Positions 1 to 12,918 of a stretch of 64,000 nt of DNA are shown in pieces. The stretch covers positions 186,001 to 250,000 of the forward strand of contig LODT01000039.1 in assembly GCA_001606155.1 (NCBI GenBank), written 5' to 3'. This DNA is from Tieghemostelium lacteum. Lineage: Eukaryota; Evosea; Eumycetozoa; Dictyosteliales; Raperosteliaceae. A program made the translations under genes and the position numbers. A model generated the notes under the pieces. The model did no database searches. It was not told where the DNA came from and saw nothing but the letters and a program-made list of their open reading frames with translations. The first letter of the stretch is position 1, and each line of letters starts with the position of its first letter.

Positions 1-488
1 CTGAGTATGTTGATGTAGCTTCCTCAATTATCCTGGTGTTCCATATTGAGGTCTATGAGATTGTATAAGTAAGTTGTAACACACAATTGGTTTAAATCCA
101 CGTAACTATCTACTGTTGATGGTATGGTGTGTGAACCTTTTTATTACTCATAGTCTTCTTCAAACATATCTAATTAATTTAATAGTATATATCCACTACC
201 CAACATATTAAATTACTAATATTAAATACATTCATTCTCTAACTATTCAACAATAAAATTTGCATAATATTTTAAACTGTTTTAGTGTTTTAATTAAAGA
301 TTGCGTATTACAAAGAGGTGACATTCGTAAATAGATTTGGCGCCAAAAGTTTTACAGAATTAGGTTTGGTTTGGCGGTTTTTTTTTTTAAATATTTAATC
401 ATTTTTTTACAAACACACAATTGGCTATTCCACAATAACCATTTTGACTATTATCTTTTGATTAAGGATATTTCATAATTAAAAGAAA
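1..488. other. 5' flank, no gene seen
   Basis: No convincing reading frame on either strand. The stretch serves as upstream region of the gene starting at 489 and carries two E2F-like motifs, listed separately. The last 100 bases are T- and A-rich, as usual just ahead of dictyostelid start codons. Confidence 0.6.
336..377. promoter_or_regulatory. Pair of E2F-type sites
   Basis: Positions 336-347 read TTTGGCGCCAAA, a perfect 12-base palindrome that contains the E2F/DP consensus TTTSSCGC on both strands. A second copy, TTTGGCGG, lies at 370-377. They sit about 110-150 bases before the predicted ATG at 489. GC-rich motifs like these stand out in flanking DNA that is otherwise mainly A and T. 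E2F/Rb control of S- and M-phase genes is known in Dictyostelium, so cell-cycle expression of the next gene is inferred. Confidence 0.6.
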
Positions 489-2015
489 ATGTCTACAGAA
501 GATGAAGTAATGGAGACAGGTGGTACAACAGTTTTACCTCAAAGAATGACAACTACAAGCAGAAGAGTATTTATTAGGGTTTATCCTAGGATTCATCTTT
601 TTTTAATAGAACAGTAATATTAACTTACTATTCAAATGTATAGAGCACAAAATATGAAAGAAGAACTAGTACAGGTGGTTCTATTCATACTGGAGGTGCA
701 GGTGTAACAGTATCAAGATTATCAGTACCTTCATCAAACTACAGTAAACAACCACCAAAAAGAAGAACAGTTGATAGAGATGAGTTTGGTGAGGTTATTA
801 TATCAAATTTATTAGATAACTATTATAAAGTTGAACAACAGCAACAGCAACAACAACAACAACATAATCAAATACCTGAAGATACATTAGAGGATCCCCA
901 AGAGACACTTGAAAATGACAATGTCAGTGGTTCTGCATCACCTTTTAATTTTAAGGAATTTGTAGAAAAACAAAAGAAACAGTTAACTCAAGAAGATAGT
1001 CAACAGCAACAACATTCACAAGATCAAATTATAAATAAGTCACAAAAAGTTGAAGAGAATAGTGACCAATTTTCATCGGATAATGAAAATCAAGATGAAC
1101 AACTGTTGGATCTATCACTAGATGAAATGTTTCCAACTACTCCAGCTAAAGCAAAAACACCTAAAACCTTTACAACACCCAATAAATCACAAAAACAAAA
1201 CGTTTCAACTCCACACCCAGGTCAGAATAATAATAAAAAACCAGCACCTGGAAAAGAAAATTCAGTTCCTCCAACTCCAAAATCCATTCTCAAAAAGCAA
1301 CAAAATACAAGTGCACCTACCACACCAAAAAGTAAGGGTCAATCAAAATATGTTGCATTTGATACCCCAAAATCACCAAGTGCCTCAACTCAGAAAACTC
1401 AACATTCTGCCAGCAGTGAAAAGAAAAAGAAACCAATTCCATTCCCTAAAATGTCTTCGGAAGAGGAAAATAAATCTAAACTTTCTGTTCCATCTAACAT
1501 CTTGGAAATTCCAAAGCAAACTGATGAGCAACAAGAGAAAATCAAAGCTATGCGAGATGAGGCTAATAAGGACTTTGAAGAACGTCGTAAAGAACTAGTC
1601 CAAAAACAATTGGATTTAGAAGAACAAAAACTACAAAGACAAAAACAAAGAGAAGAAAAGATTTTGGCTGACAGACAGAGAATTAAACAACAAGATATCA
1701 GTTTGTCACCCAATTTGGCAAATACAAGTATCAGTACTACCAGACTTTCAATAGGTAACCATAATAACACATCAGGTAGTAATCTACCTAGTTTCAAAGA
1801 TGAAGCATTCTATAAATTGGTTGCCAAGTATAATCTACCACCACCAATTGAAGATGATTTATCACTGTTTAAAGAGATCAAATCAACAGAGACTCAAATT
1901 AATTCACCTATAAAAATTGATTTTAAAATCTCTCCACCTCCCAACCTGGTATTCTCACCATTCAAAACTGATCAATATAAAATTGATATTGATAATAATA
2001 ATATTGTAAATAGCC

Positions 2016-2058
<43 letters not shown>

Positions 2059-2932
2059 GCAACAGCATCATAGAAAGTCATCAACATCTAGTTCTTATAA
2101 GTATCCAGTTGAAGATCAATATGATTCAGATGAAAACAGTGACGATAATAAGAAGAATAGTAATTTATCAAAATCATTCATATACAGTTCATTTGATCAT
2201 GAATATGAAAATACTTCACCAGATGTCACTCCAAAGAAGATTAAAAAGACTAAAGATATATATAAAAAGAAAACATTGTCCTCTAAAACAACTTCCAAAT
2301 TGAGTAAAAAAATGGAAAGAAAAAGAACTTTGCATTACAGTGATGATTCTGGTAGTGAAGTTGAATCAGATTTAGAAAAACCACAACCAAAACTAAAACA
2401 AAAACAACAGAAATCAAGTAACACCTCTACAGTATTACCACCACCAGAAATTGACTTGACAATGATGGCAGATGACAACATCTTAGTACCAATGGGTAGA
2501 CAACATTTCAAAAATGTATTATATTCACCACAACCAGTGTCTCCACCTAGAGTGAATCGTATTTTCAAAGTTAATTATGACGATACTCCAGTTGATAACT
2601 CACCACTTGTACCCTTGTTTAAATCTAAAGTTACTACTACCAACAAAAAACCTGAAGCAGCAAGAAAAGTTAAATTTACAGATTATAAATCTGATAATGA
2701 AGATGATAACATGGCCGTAGATAAAGAAGAAGAAGAAGAAGAAGTACAATCACCTCCACCATCACCACCAAAAAAACAAACAAGATCTACCAAATCTTCA
2801 ATATCAACATCTCAAAAATCCAATTCACAAACATCACAACCAACAACTAAATCCACAACTACACATCAAGCATTAAAATCCACCAAATCTTCAACATCAA
2901 CATCTCAAAAATCTGTACAAAATGAACTACCA

Positions 2933-2992
<60 letters not shown>

Positions 2993-3655
2993 CCTAATAA
3001 GAAACAACCTAGATCCGGAACTTTACGTAATACAATGAAACTACTTAGTAGACTCGATCACACTATAGATAATGGAGATAATGTAGAAGATCACCACCAT
3101 GATCACCATGGAAATGAAAATAATCATGATGATGATGGTGATTTTGGAAATATTACTGTCGAAATTGAACCAGTTGTAGAGGAAAAACCAAAATCATCAA
3201 GATCTAAACCTCAAGCTAAACTACCAATCTCAAGAAGTACAAAGAAAAAGGAATTGACACCAAAAGAAGATTCAATTAATATTTCAGTTGATATCTCAGA
3301 TAATGAAACTCCACCACCAAAATCTACCAATAGTAGAAAAAAATCAACTACCTCTACTACTACTAGTAGAAGTAACCTAACTGGAAATAAGAGAAAACTA
3401 GATGAAATTGAACCTGATAATGTGAATGACAATGAGAAAAAGAATAAATACAATTACACTATCAAGAGTGATAGTAAATCAAAAAATCTGCCAGTAGAGG
3501 TCCAAATAATTCCAAATAAGAGAACTCGTATTCCTCGAATTGATGGATGGAGAGGTGACCAAGTTATCTACAAGAAACAACCTGATGGTTTGCTCACATA
3601 TCAAGGTATTTTAACTGGTCCCAATGATGTATCCGTTGCAAAGAAAAAAAAATAA
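489..3655 (+). CDS. CENP-C-like kinetochore protein (two exons)
   Basis: Exons 489-566 and 644-3655; the intron is GTATTT...TAG and the join keeps frame, giving about 1,029 residues. Most of the chain is low-complexity and charged, with Ser/Thr/Pro/Lys-rich parts, one coiled-coil stretch and two polyglutamine runs. The recognisable part is the extreme C-terminus, residues 984-1003: NKRTRIPRIDGWRGDQVIY matches the CENP-C motif pattern of spaced Arg, then Trp-Arg-Gly, then Tyr. In known CENP-C/Mif2 this motif binds the CENP-A nucleosome. Only about 26 residues follow, so the usual cupin dimerisation domain is absent. E2F-type sites upstream fit a cell-cycle role. The call rests on one short motif; another basic nuclear protein is possible. 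Confidence 0.5.
2015..2065 (+). repeat. CAA/CAG repeat coding polyglutamine
   Basis: A near-pure CAA run ending in a few CAG codons gives about 17 Gln within the CENP-C-like protein. Such tracts are common in dictyostelid proteins and likely vary in length between strains. Confidence 0.85.
2935..2992 (+). repeat. Second CAA repeat coding polyglutamine
   Basis: An almost uninterrupted CAA run of about 19-20 codons in the same gene, between a Ser/Thr-rich and a basic segment. CAA rather than CAG is used throughout. Confidence 0.85.
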
Positions 3656-4077
3656 ATAATTCCTATATTTAATTAATCTAAGGAAAGAAGGTTAGATTAC
3701 CTAAAAATTCAATTAAAATTTTAATTAATTAAATTAATTTTAAGATGTCTTTAATTGAAATTGGATCAGGCCAAATCAAATTTTTAAATATTTATCCGTT
3801 TTTTTTTGAAATTTATTTTTCATTTTCATTGAAATCTTGTGATTGGGTTTTGTTTGAAGGAAATCCACAAATTTTAAAAAATTTTTGAAAAAAAAAACAA
3901 TTGTAATTTATTTATTTTTATCACTTTATAGAGTTGTTTTATAACCCATTTTAATATTCAACACACACTCAAACACAATCAATAACCCATTTATTTATTA
4001 AAATTTTTTAAAAAAAAATTAATTTGTATTTGTTTAAACCTTTTATAATCTGTAAATAGAAATAGTAAACAGTAGAG
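3656..4077. other. Intergenic, no gene seen
   Basis: AT-rich spacer between two same-strand genes. It has runs of T and A and an A-rich stretch just before the ATG at 4078. No RNA gene or motif recognised. Confidence 0.6.
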
Positions 4078-6560
4078 ATGGATGAAGTATTAGAAATTAT
4101 AGCAGATTCAGTGTCATCACTGGTCATTGCCATCACTGAAAGTGAAGAAAAAAACACACTTTTTGGAGATATGGTTCCAGGTGTTGAACTGATTCAAAAA
4201 GCAGTCAATGGTATGGCTGAAGCTGCTGAAGAGACTTTACAAATGGTAGATGACGAATTCAAAGGACAATTAGAACAAATATCAAAAGAATTGAAAAATA
4301 AGTCACAAGAACTCTATAATAATGCCTGTAAGGCACGTGATGATCCATGGAATAGAGTACCTCAGAAGGATGCTATAAAATCTGCAAAAGCCATCTTGCA
4401 GAATGTTGTCATTTTGGTATTGATTGAAGAGCAATCTAATATCAAAGTTCTAGTGAACATTGCTAAAAAGGCAGCTGAAGGCATTAGAAGAATGGATGAG
4501 ATTGAGAATACCAAACAATTAGATATCATGATTGGTGATGTTATTCTATTACAAAATGAATTGGTAAAGAGATCAAAAGTTCGTGCTGAAGGTTCACATA
4601 ACCCAGATTTACGTTTGAAATTAGAAGAGTCATCAGTTCAAGTCCAATTGCTCTCTGAACAACACCAAAGAGCTTGTAGACAAGTTTGTACCTCACCAAA
4701 TGACTCCTCTTTGAAATCCAATCGTAATGAACTATCTGTTCAATTATTATCAGCCATTGATGACGTTATTTATACAATTAAACAAATATTTGCATCAAAT
4801 ACTAAATTTGTGGATTTAGCCTTCAAAGTATGTATACAAAAAACCATTTCAAAAACAAATTAGTGAAAATTTTTACTAATTTTGGTATATTTTTGATTAA
4901 ATAGTGGAAACCTGTAAAAACAATGGCAGAAGATGAAGTAATTATTGCATCACAACATTTGATTGATAATTTAAGATTATTACCAAAAGCCATTCAAGAT
5001 GGACGTGGTCCAGAAGCTGCTAGAGAAATTGTAAATAATGCAAATATTCAAATATCCAATGCATTGGTAGTTGCCAATCGTTGTGAAGATCCTGTAAAGA
5101 AAAAGATGATTCTTAGAAATATTGAAGAATTGAAGAAATTAACACCACAATTGATTGCTGCAATGAAACCTGTTTTAGCCAATCCTAATGATCAAGAGGC
5201 CAAGAAGGCATTGGATAAATTGATTTATTCAACTCAAAAGGCTTCTGAGAATTTAGCAACTGCTGTATCTTCAAGTCCATCTGAGATTGTTGCTGCATCT
5301 GGTGCTAGTTTAGCTAGAGAGATGGATTCACTTCAGGATGCAATTGCACGTGGTGATAAAGAACGTGCTGAGATTATTCTTGCAAATTTGGGACCCACAA
5401 TAGACAGACATATTGAAATGGCACAAGCATTGTTGGATACCATTACTGACCCTGCTTTAAGACACCAGATAAAGACAGCTATTGATAAACTTCAAATGTT
5501 GAAACCAAAGATTATTGAGACTGCTCAAGTTGCAATCAACAATCCACAAGACAAAGAAGCTCAAAAGAAATTGGGTACTTTGATAAGTGAAGCAAAATCA
5601 GCAATTAAAGATATCAGTCAACCTTATGAGATGGTTAGCGCATTGAACAACAAGTTACATCAGGATTTGGATAATCTTCTAAAGACTATTGATGAAGGTG
5701 GTCCTGATATGCAATTCAAAGGCGTTCAATATGCCAAAGAAATTGCAGCTGATATTAAAAAACAAATTGAGGAGGCTGAAGCCTATGCCAATTCTCTAAG
5801 TGATCCAAAGAGAAAGAAAGAGATTCTCGATGCAGTTGAGAGACTCAAACAATTGTCACCTCAGTTACTTGAGGCTATCAAACAGGTTTTGGCTAATCCA
5901 CAAGATAAAGAAGCTAGAAAGAGACTTGAACAACTGGTGGGTCAAGTCAAAGAGGCTTCAAGTCATTTGGCTCAAGTTGTTCAACCAACTGCTGATGAAC
6001 TTAAAATGGAGAAAACTAAAAGAGATCTTGCTTATACTAAATTTACAACACCTCAACCAGTACCACAACCAGTTCAACCACCTACTAAACTTAAGGTTGA
6101 AGGTCCAGTCAATAAGGCTGTATTTGTAGCTGCTGAAGAAGTAGCTTCTGCAATGGAAGCTAAAGTTCGTGATGGTACACCACTTGGTCAATTGGTTTCC
6201 TACTCTGATGACATTGCTCAGGCTATGGCTGAACTCTCTAGCTATGCTGCTAAAGGTGATGTTAAAGGTATGATTATGGCTGCTAGAAAGATTGCAGATT
6301 GTATCAAACAAGTACAAGCCAATGCCAAAAAGATCTCTGATAACTGTATAGATCCACGTCTCAAGAGTGCTGTTCAAAACTATTCAGACTGTGGTGGTAA
6401 TTTCTCAACTCAATTAAAGATTTTGTGTGCTGTAAAGAGTGGTTCTGATGATGGTCCTGCTGCTGAAGAACAATTGGTAACTTGTGCTAGAGGTTTGTCT
6501 TCTGCTGTCATTAACATTGTTAAATCTGCTGAATCTGCAATTTTAAAATCAAAAAAATAA
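4078..6560 (+). CDS. Vinculin/alpha-catenin family protein
   Basis: Exons 4078-4827 and 4905-6560 (GTATGT...TAG), 801 residues, nearly all helical. Residues about 309-367, 431-485 and 549-605 are three related copies of a unit with (L/M)xP(Q/K)(L/I)(I/L) and NP(N/Q)D(Q/K)EA, spaced about 120 residues apart, the size of a vinculin helical-bundle repeat. A Pro-rich hinge lies at about 632-646. The C-terminal 150 residues align with the vinculin tail, including a STQLKIL segment followed by an acidic loop and a last helix. That tail binds F-actin in vinculin and alpha-catenin, so the protein probably links membrane or junction complexes to actin. Whether it is the Dictyostelium alpha-catenin or a separate vinculin cannot be decided here; the Pro-rich hinge favours vinculin-like. 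Confidence 0.85.
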
Positions 6561-6809
6561 AATAATTTCTAGGAGTTAACTATAGTTTAATCTTTTTTAT
6601 ATATATAACCACTCTTTTGTCTTGTGTGATTAAATTTAAAAAATATTAATATATATTTGGTAAATGACGATATTCTAAACACTTCCCAAAAATTAAATAA
6701 AATTTAATTCAAAAAAAATAAAATTAAATTTGTCAAAAATGACTTAGTTTATTTTAGATTGATTAAATCTTTTTCCAATTGGTTATGTTAGATTAATCTT
6801 AAATAAATA

Positions 6810-8011
6810 ATGACAGAAGCTTCGGATTTATTATTTGATAAAATAAATATTGATGATATTCAAATAGAAGAAGATAAAGATAGTGAACAACATTACTATG
6901 ATAGAAATAGAAAAGAGATTGAATCGTTGGCATTAGAGTTACTAAATGGTAAAAATGTATTATTTGTTACTGGTGCTGGTTAGTATCTCTACTGTATTTA
7001 TTAATATATTCGGTTTATAATTAGTACTAATACATGATATAGGGTTATCAGTGCCTTCGGGTATAAGTGCATACAGAGGTAAAGATTCAATTTGGTCAAA
7101 GTTTATATTAGATTGGGGAACTAGAGAGAAATTTATACAAGATCCCTTTGCATTCTATAATACATTTTGGTTACAAGTATGTAAGATTAACAAAGATTAA
7201 TGCTAATAATATGTGAACTAATTCGTTTTTTTTTAAATTTTGTGTAGTCTCATGAAAAGAGAAATTTCTTAGAGGCACAACCTAATCTAGGACATTATGC
7301 TATAAGTTCTATTGTAGAATGTTGTAATGTTAATGTAATAACACAGAATATAGATTGCCTTCACATTAAATCTAAAGTACCTTTAGAAAAACTTATAGAA
7401 ATTCATGGTAGAATTTCATTGTACAAATGTATCAATAATAAATGTCCATACTCTTGGTCAAAAACTATAGATACTATCAATATTGATGACTATAATATTG
7501 GTGGTACTAGTATATGGAAAGATAATCTAATTATCAATCCACCACTCTGTCCCAATACTCATTGTAATCGACCTGTATTACCTCAATCTCTACTATTTGA
7601 CGAGCAATATGCTAGTCATTCTTTTTATCGTTATGATGAAGCTTTAAAATGGATACAAGCTGCTGAAGTAAGTTACACTAAATTATATTATTATATACAC
7701 CATTATTAACTAATGTTTAGGTTGTAGTTTTTGTAGGTACTTCATTTAGTGTTGGTATAACTGATACTATTCTAAAATCATCCAAAAAGAAAAAATTATA
7801 CAATTTTAATCTCTACAAGGAAAAGAATCTTGGTGTTCCTATTAATTCTATTGTTGGTCCTAGTGAGGTAACTCTTCCTTTACTAGAAAGAGAATTAATA
7901 ACCCAAACTATTAAAAAAACTGGTAAATATCAAATTTGGTATAAAAATACCATCAAGAGATTGGTTTCAGAAAATGCTCCTTTGAAAATACCATTTTCAA
8001 GTGTAGTATAG
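6810..8011 (+). CDS. Sirtuin (NAD-dependent deacylase), four exons
   Basis: Exons 6810-6978, 7043-7176, 7248-7667 and 7721-8011 give 337 residues; all introns are GT...AG and preserve motifs. Visible Sir2 landmarks: GAG at 55-57 in GAGLSVPSG, then SAYRG; TQNID at 133-137; the catalytic His in EIHG (His154); and a zinc site of two CxxxxC pairs (Cys162/167 and Cys202/207). The family removes acyl groups from lysines using NAD+. Oddities: the usual NIDGLH is NIDCLH, and the segment after the zinc site reads LPQSLLFDE instead of the common LRPDVVWFGE, so substrate range may differ. The stop is TAG, whereas most genes here use TAA. Location in the cell is not evident. Confidence 0.88.
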
Positions 8012-8345
8012 CGGAGATATAGGTTATGTTACTTTTTTTTTGTAAATAAAAAATAAAAAAAAATTAAAAACAAAAATCTGCGGAATCTGTCTGACATCAA
8101 AATATTTAAAAATGGTTTTAAAGATAAATAGGTGCAATTCTTTGATTTTTATTGAATTTAAAATATCTGAAAAACCAAAATTAAATGATATGGTGAGAAA
8201 TCAGTGTATAGATACTTATTTTTATTTTGTTCCGATCGGTGTAGTATTACCTCATACTCTTATTAATTAATCATCTCTCTATTTTTATTTTTTTAAAATT
8301 TAAAATATCTTATTTTATCTATTTACTATAAAATTTAAAGGGTAG
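8012..8345. other. Intergenic, no gene seen
   Basis: AT-rich spacer between the sirtuin and the ComC-like gene. It has A and T runs and a short CG-containing stretch near 8230 but no recognisable gene. Confidence 0.6.
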
Positions 8346-11300
8346 ATGATGAAATTATTTGTAATATTAATTTATCTATTGTTTATTGTTTTTGGTATTA
8401 CCAAATCGCAACCAACAGTAGAATTTATAAATCAATATGTGTTACCTGGGTCCAATAGATTTGCAGATTCTATGAACCAATGCACTTTAAACACCTATGT
8501 ATTAGTAAAAAGTTCAATTGAACTCAACATTAATCAGGTAGTCAGTAGTTATAACTTATTTATGAGATTACTAGCTGACTCTAATTCCACTCATTTTTCA
8601 TTCTATCTAACCTATTCACTACCACTTGGTCAAACAACCCCAAACCTAATCTTTAATGATCAACAACTTAGTTTAAATACTCAATTAACTTTAAACCCAT
8701 TTGGTTGTGTTAGTAGTAAGTATTTTCTTAAATTTTTCAAACCTTTTTAAAAATATCAAAATATTAATATAGATATTTTTAAATATAAAGATCAGTTTAT
8801 TCCATACATTTTAAGTGGTTCAAGTACTTTATTATTGACACCATCAATAGAGGGTTTTACTGGAGTTTTTAGAATTGAAAACTATAAGAAGTATGCCTCT
8901 ATTGGGTTAACTGTAAGCGCACCATCACCTTATGAATTCTATTATGGAGATAATCTATTTGGAGGTGCAATTCCATATTCTGCATCTATAACATGGCCTG
9001 GTGATCACTTCCTATATGGGTATCAATTGAATGTTACTAATGGATATTCAACTGTATCTGCTACAGTTCATCCAATACCTCTACTCGATGAGACTAACTT
9101 TACTCTACCTGATATATCATCATTTTCAGTATACCCAGTAATGAACAATAACGCTGTACAAACTAGTAGTTTTTTTGCTGTATTCTTTACACTACCAAAG
9201 AAGCCAACTACCATGATCAGTCTGTTTATAGAAGGGGAATACATTTCAGGACTTTATGCTAAACCTGTACTTGGAAATCTTGATAATCCAACATACCTCT
9301 ACATTGACCGCCCCAGAGAAAACACAAACTATTTCTTTGCTTACTATAGTGAAAACAATAGATTTGACCTCTTCCCAAATAACAGTACAATTAATGTACA
9401 ATTTAACGAACCCCTTACTAATATACCACTGTATAATTATTTCAATTCAAATGTTGATCAATCTGATCGCTTAATTCTGACAAGTCAATTCCAAACCAGT
9501 AAAACATCCTATGATATGGCTTTTAGAAACCCTAATCTAAGTGGAACTGGCGTGTTTACCAAAACATCAGTTACATATCCATATGGTGTTGTATCTGGTG
9601 ATTTGAATGCATTTAATGTCTCTATTTCACTTTTGGCTGTGAACAACTATACAGGTCCTATATATTCTCAAATTACTATTGAAGGAGCTCAAGTTACCCA
9701 TATTACTGATATAGATGGTACAACAACATGTATGTATTCTATCCTCTGGAGAGTTTTGTAAAATGATTATATTAACTAATCACTTTATACAATATAAATA
9801 GACACTAGACCTCTTATTAAATCATTTACTATTGATAATATCGGTGGTGGATATTATTGTGTTAGAGTTGGTGTCTCTGATACATTCGGTATCTTATCTA
9901 TTAGAGTTGATAATTTTATATTGAAAAACAGTGATTTAGTATATGGTAATTTATACGATGGTATATATGAAAAGATTGTTTACCTTCCAGTTGTTTTTAC
10001 TCAATATCCAACATTAACTGTAACCAATAGAGTCCTATTATTAACTATTGTAAATCAAGGTGCAATGCCTATAATTAACTTGGATTATAATATTTATCCT
10101 TCTTGGTCAACTTATGGTAAGATTAAAAATCCAAAACAAACTTTCTCTACAATTCCTAACTATAATTCTCCATCTATTCTAAATTTAGAATTTTTAAATC
10201 CAACTGATATTATTTATTTTTATTTTGAAAATAATAATATTAATGTTTCAGATACAGATACTGAAAATACCCTACATTTCAAAATGAATATGGAACCTTT
10301 GAATCCTAGATTAATATTCCCAATGTTTGGTATTGTAAATGAGTGGTCTGATTATACATTAAACAATGATTTAGATCTTGGATACTATAATAGTACTTCT
10401 GAAGAATTTATTGTTAAATTTAAACTTCCAAAGAATCTATTTCCAGGTCCTAGAAACTGGGTATTAACAATCAACCAATTAACCATAACCTACGCTTACT
10501 ACTATCCACTAAATCCCAATAACGCCACTTTAAATCTTATAAATGGCAGTATGTATTAAACATATAAATCTTCTATATTAAAAAGCTACTAATATATATA
10601 TATTAAATTGTTTATATTAGATGCTGATGAAATGCCACCTTTAATAACACAATTTAGCTTTTATCCCTCTACATCTGCAACTGTTAATGGTAATACCCCA
10701 GAGAACATTGCCTTGAATATGACCATAAATGATATTATAAATGGTTTCAAAAGTGGTAAAGTTGTAATTACTGGTAATTTAGATAAAGTAGGTTACACCT
10801 TTGATTTAGTTCCAGAGATAGCAGTGCAATCAAATCCACTACAATTTTTATTGAATATGACCATTCCTGGAAATTGTAGAACTCAGTATTATACCATTAC
10901 TTATGTGATTCTAGAGGATAATGGAGGTCAAACATCAGAATACAACGGTGCGGATTATAACACCCTTAACTTAGATCCATTTTTACTCATTTCTGATGTA
11001 TCTAAAGTTTTCAATGTATACTGTAATAATGATGTGAATACTGTGGCTCCTGGTATATATAGTAGGGATATTTTAGAGGTAAATGCTCCGCCACCTCATA
11101 GTGATAATATTCCACCTTCATTGGTATCTTTTAACTTGTCTACTTTTGAATTGGATGTTGGTACTGTAAATAGAGATATTGTAGTAACTTTCCAAACTCA
11201 AGATCTTGAATCTGGAATTTCTCTAAAGAATCTACCAATTGTCTATTTCACTAGCAATGGTGAGACACTTAGCATTACTTCAACTTTAGAGTCCACAGCT

Positions 11301-12812
11301 ATAGTTAGTGGTAGAATTCAAAGTGCCAATTACACTGCTAAAATTACAGTTCCCTATGGATTTGGTTACCCAGAAGGTATTATAACTTCAATCTATGGAA
11401 TTGTAGATCACCAATTTAATCTAAGAGGATATTCAGCAGATGACCTGAAGCAATCGAATTATGATTACTTGGTAGTTGTAAAACATGGATACAAACCAGT
11501 CTTAGAATCATTCACTCCTGTTACATCTGATGGTGGTATTATGACACTTTATGGAAGTTATTTTGGTTTAGATAAAACCAAGGCAAAACTCTCAGCTGAT
11601 TTTCTAGGACTTGGTGAAGAACCTCTTGATATCCTAGCCTATTACGGATCCATGATTATCTTTAAAGTAAAACCAACTGATTACATATTCTATGTAAACC
11701 TAGCAATTGGAAACCTTATAAAATCCAATCCCATTGAAATTGCTCCAATTGTACCTGTATCGCCATTCCCCGCTACCAATAAAACTAAACAGTGCTATGG
11801 AACACCAGTTTGTGGTGGACCTCAAAACGGAAATTGTGTAGCCACCCAAGGATGTGTATGTATAAACGATTGGATAGGTAAAGATTGTCTAAGTAAGAAG
11901 ATATCCATTTCTCAGCCTGGTATAGGTGGTCCTGATCCTCTATTTGGCAACGAATTCGAAGGTACAGGTGTAGACGGTACCCCTATTTCCTATCAGACCT
12001 TCGTCTCTGTAGTCTCACTAAAAGAATTCAATATCCGTAATGAACCAGTTAAACAATATGTATTTGATGAATGGACACTCACTAATATCTCATCACCTAG
12101 CCAATTGCAATATCTCTACTCCACCAATATCTCAAATCAAGGTATATCAACATCTGTCAGTGTCTTAGTCAAATGGTTCAGAGATGAATCTGATATCTCA
12201 TTTGGTCAAGAAACTATTCACATTGAACCCTATTCACTTAAATACACTGTAAACATCTCCCACTACCAATTTGAACAGAGTACCAATCGTCTGCAATTGA
12301 TCATGTCTGCAGGTATCTCCTCCGACAATCCAGAACAATCATGTTCAGCCAAGGAATTTGGTGATGAACCCAGCGATAATAGATACCAATATGCTAAATT
12401 ACAGGTAAATGATCATTCAGTCTATGGTAAATTCATTAAAATGGGTTTAATAGATGACAGATTAACCTATATATCCAATACCTTACTTGACCAATCTGAA
12501 ACCCAATCCAATATTGCCGAGTCGTTTGTAGGTATAAACATACCATTTTATAGAAAATCAGTGTTTTTAGATCCAGATTTCTCAGTTTTACTAGATTCCT
12601 CACCAGCTAATGAAGACAATGAAAATGCTATTTGTTCTCAGAAATCATCTTCGAAATCACTCTCTAAAAGTCAAATTGCAGGTATTATCATTGGTGTAGT
12701 TGGCCTAGCTGCTGTAGTTGCCATTTCAATAACCTATTATTTCTATAAAAAGAGAAAACAAATCATTGAAAACCAAAGAATTGTTTCTAAGCTCTCATCT
12801 GTTCAAGGTTAA
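8346..12812 (+). CDS. ComC-like EGF/IPT membrane protein, four exons
   Basis: Exons 8346-8715, 8773-9729, 9802-10548 and 10621-12812 give 1,421 residues. A signal peptide covers about 1-21. A long beta-rich, N-glycosylation-rich ectodomain follows, with an IPT/TIG-like segment (SFTPVTSDGG...GSYFG). One EGF-like module (six Cys) lies at about 1081-1118. A region typical of dictyostelid ComC/LagC-type proteins follows, ending in the hallmark FLDPDFSVLLD. A transmembrane helix sits at about 1377-1400 with a basic tail of some 20 residues. Relatives take part in cell-cell signalling and adhesion during multicellular development; that role is inferred here. All three introns follow the first base of a codon. 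The ATG at 8346 leads directly into the signal peptide. Confidence 0.85.
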
Positions 12813-12918
12813 GTTCACTTCCCCATCTCCTGTTTTTTACCATATTTTTTGTGTTTGTGTGTTTTTTTAGTTCTAAAAATAAACTATGGATTTCTTATAC
12901 TTTAAAAAGATGTTTATT

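Noticed and set aside
1106-3655. Gene start at 1106
   Set aside because: The codon there is TTG inside a longer open frame. The frame extends back to 644 and joins an exon starting with ATG at 489.
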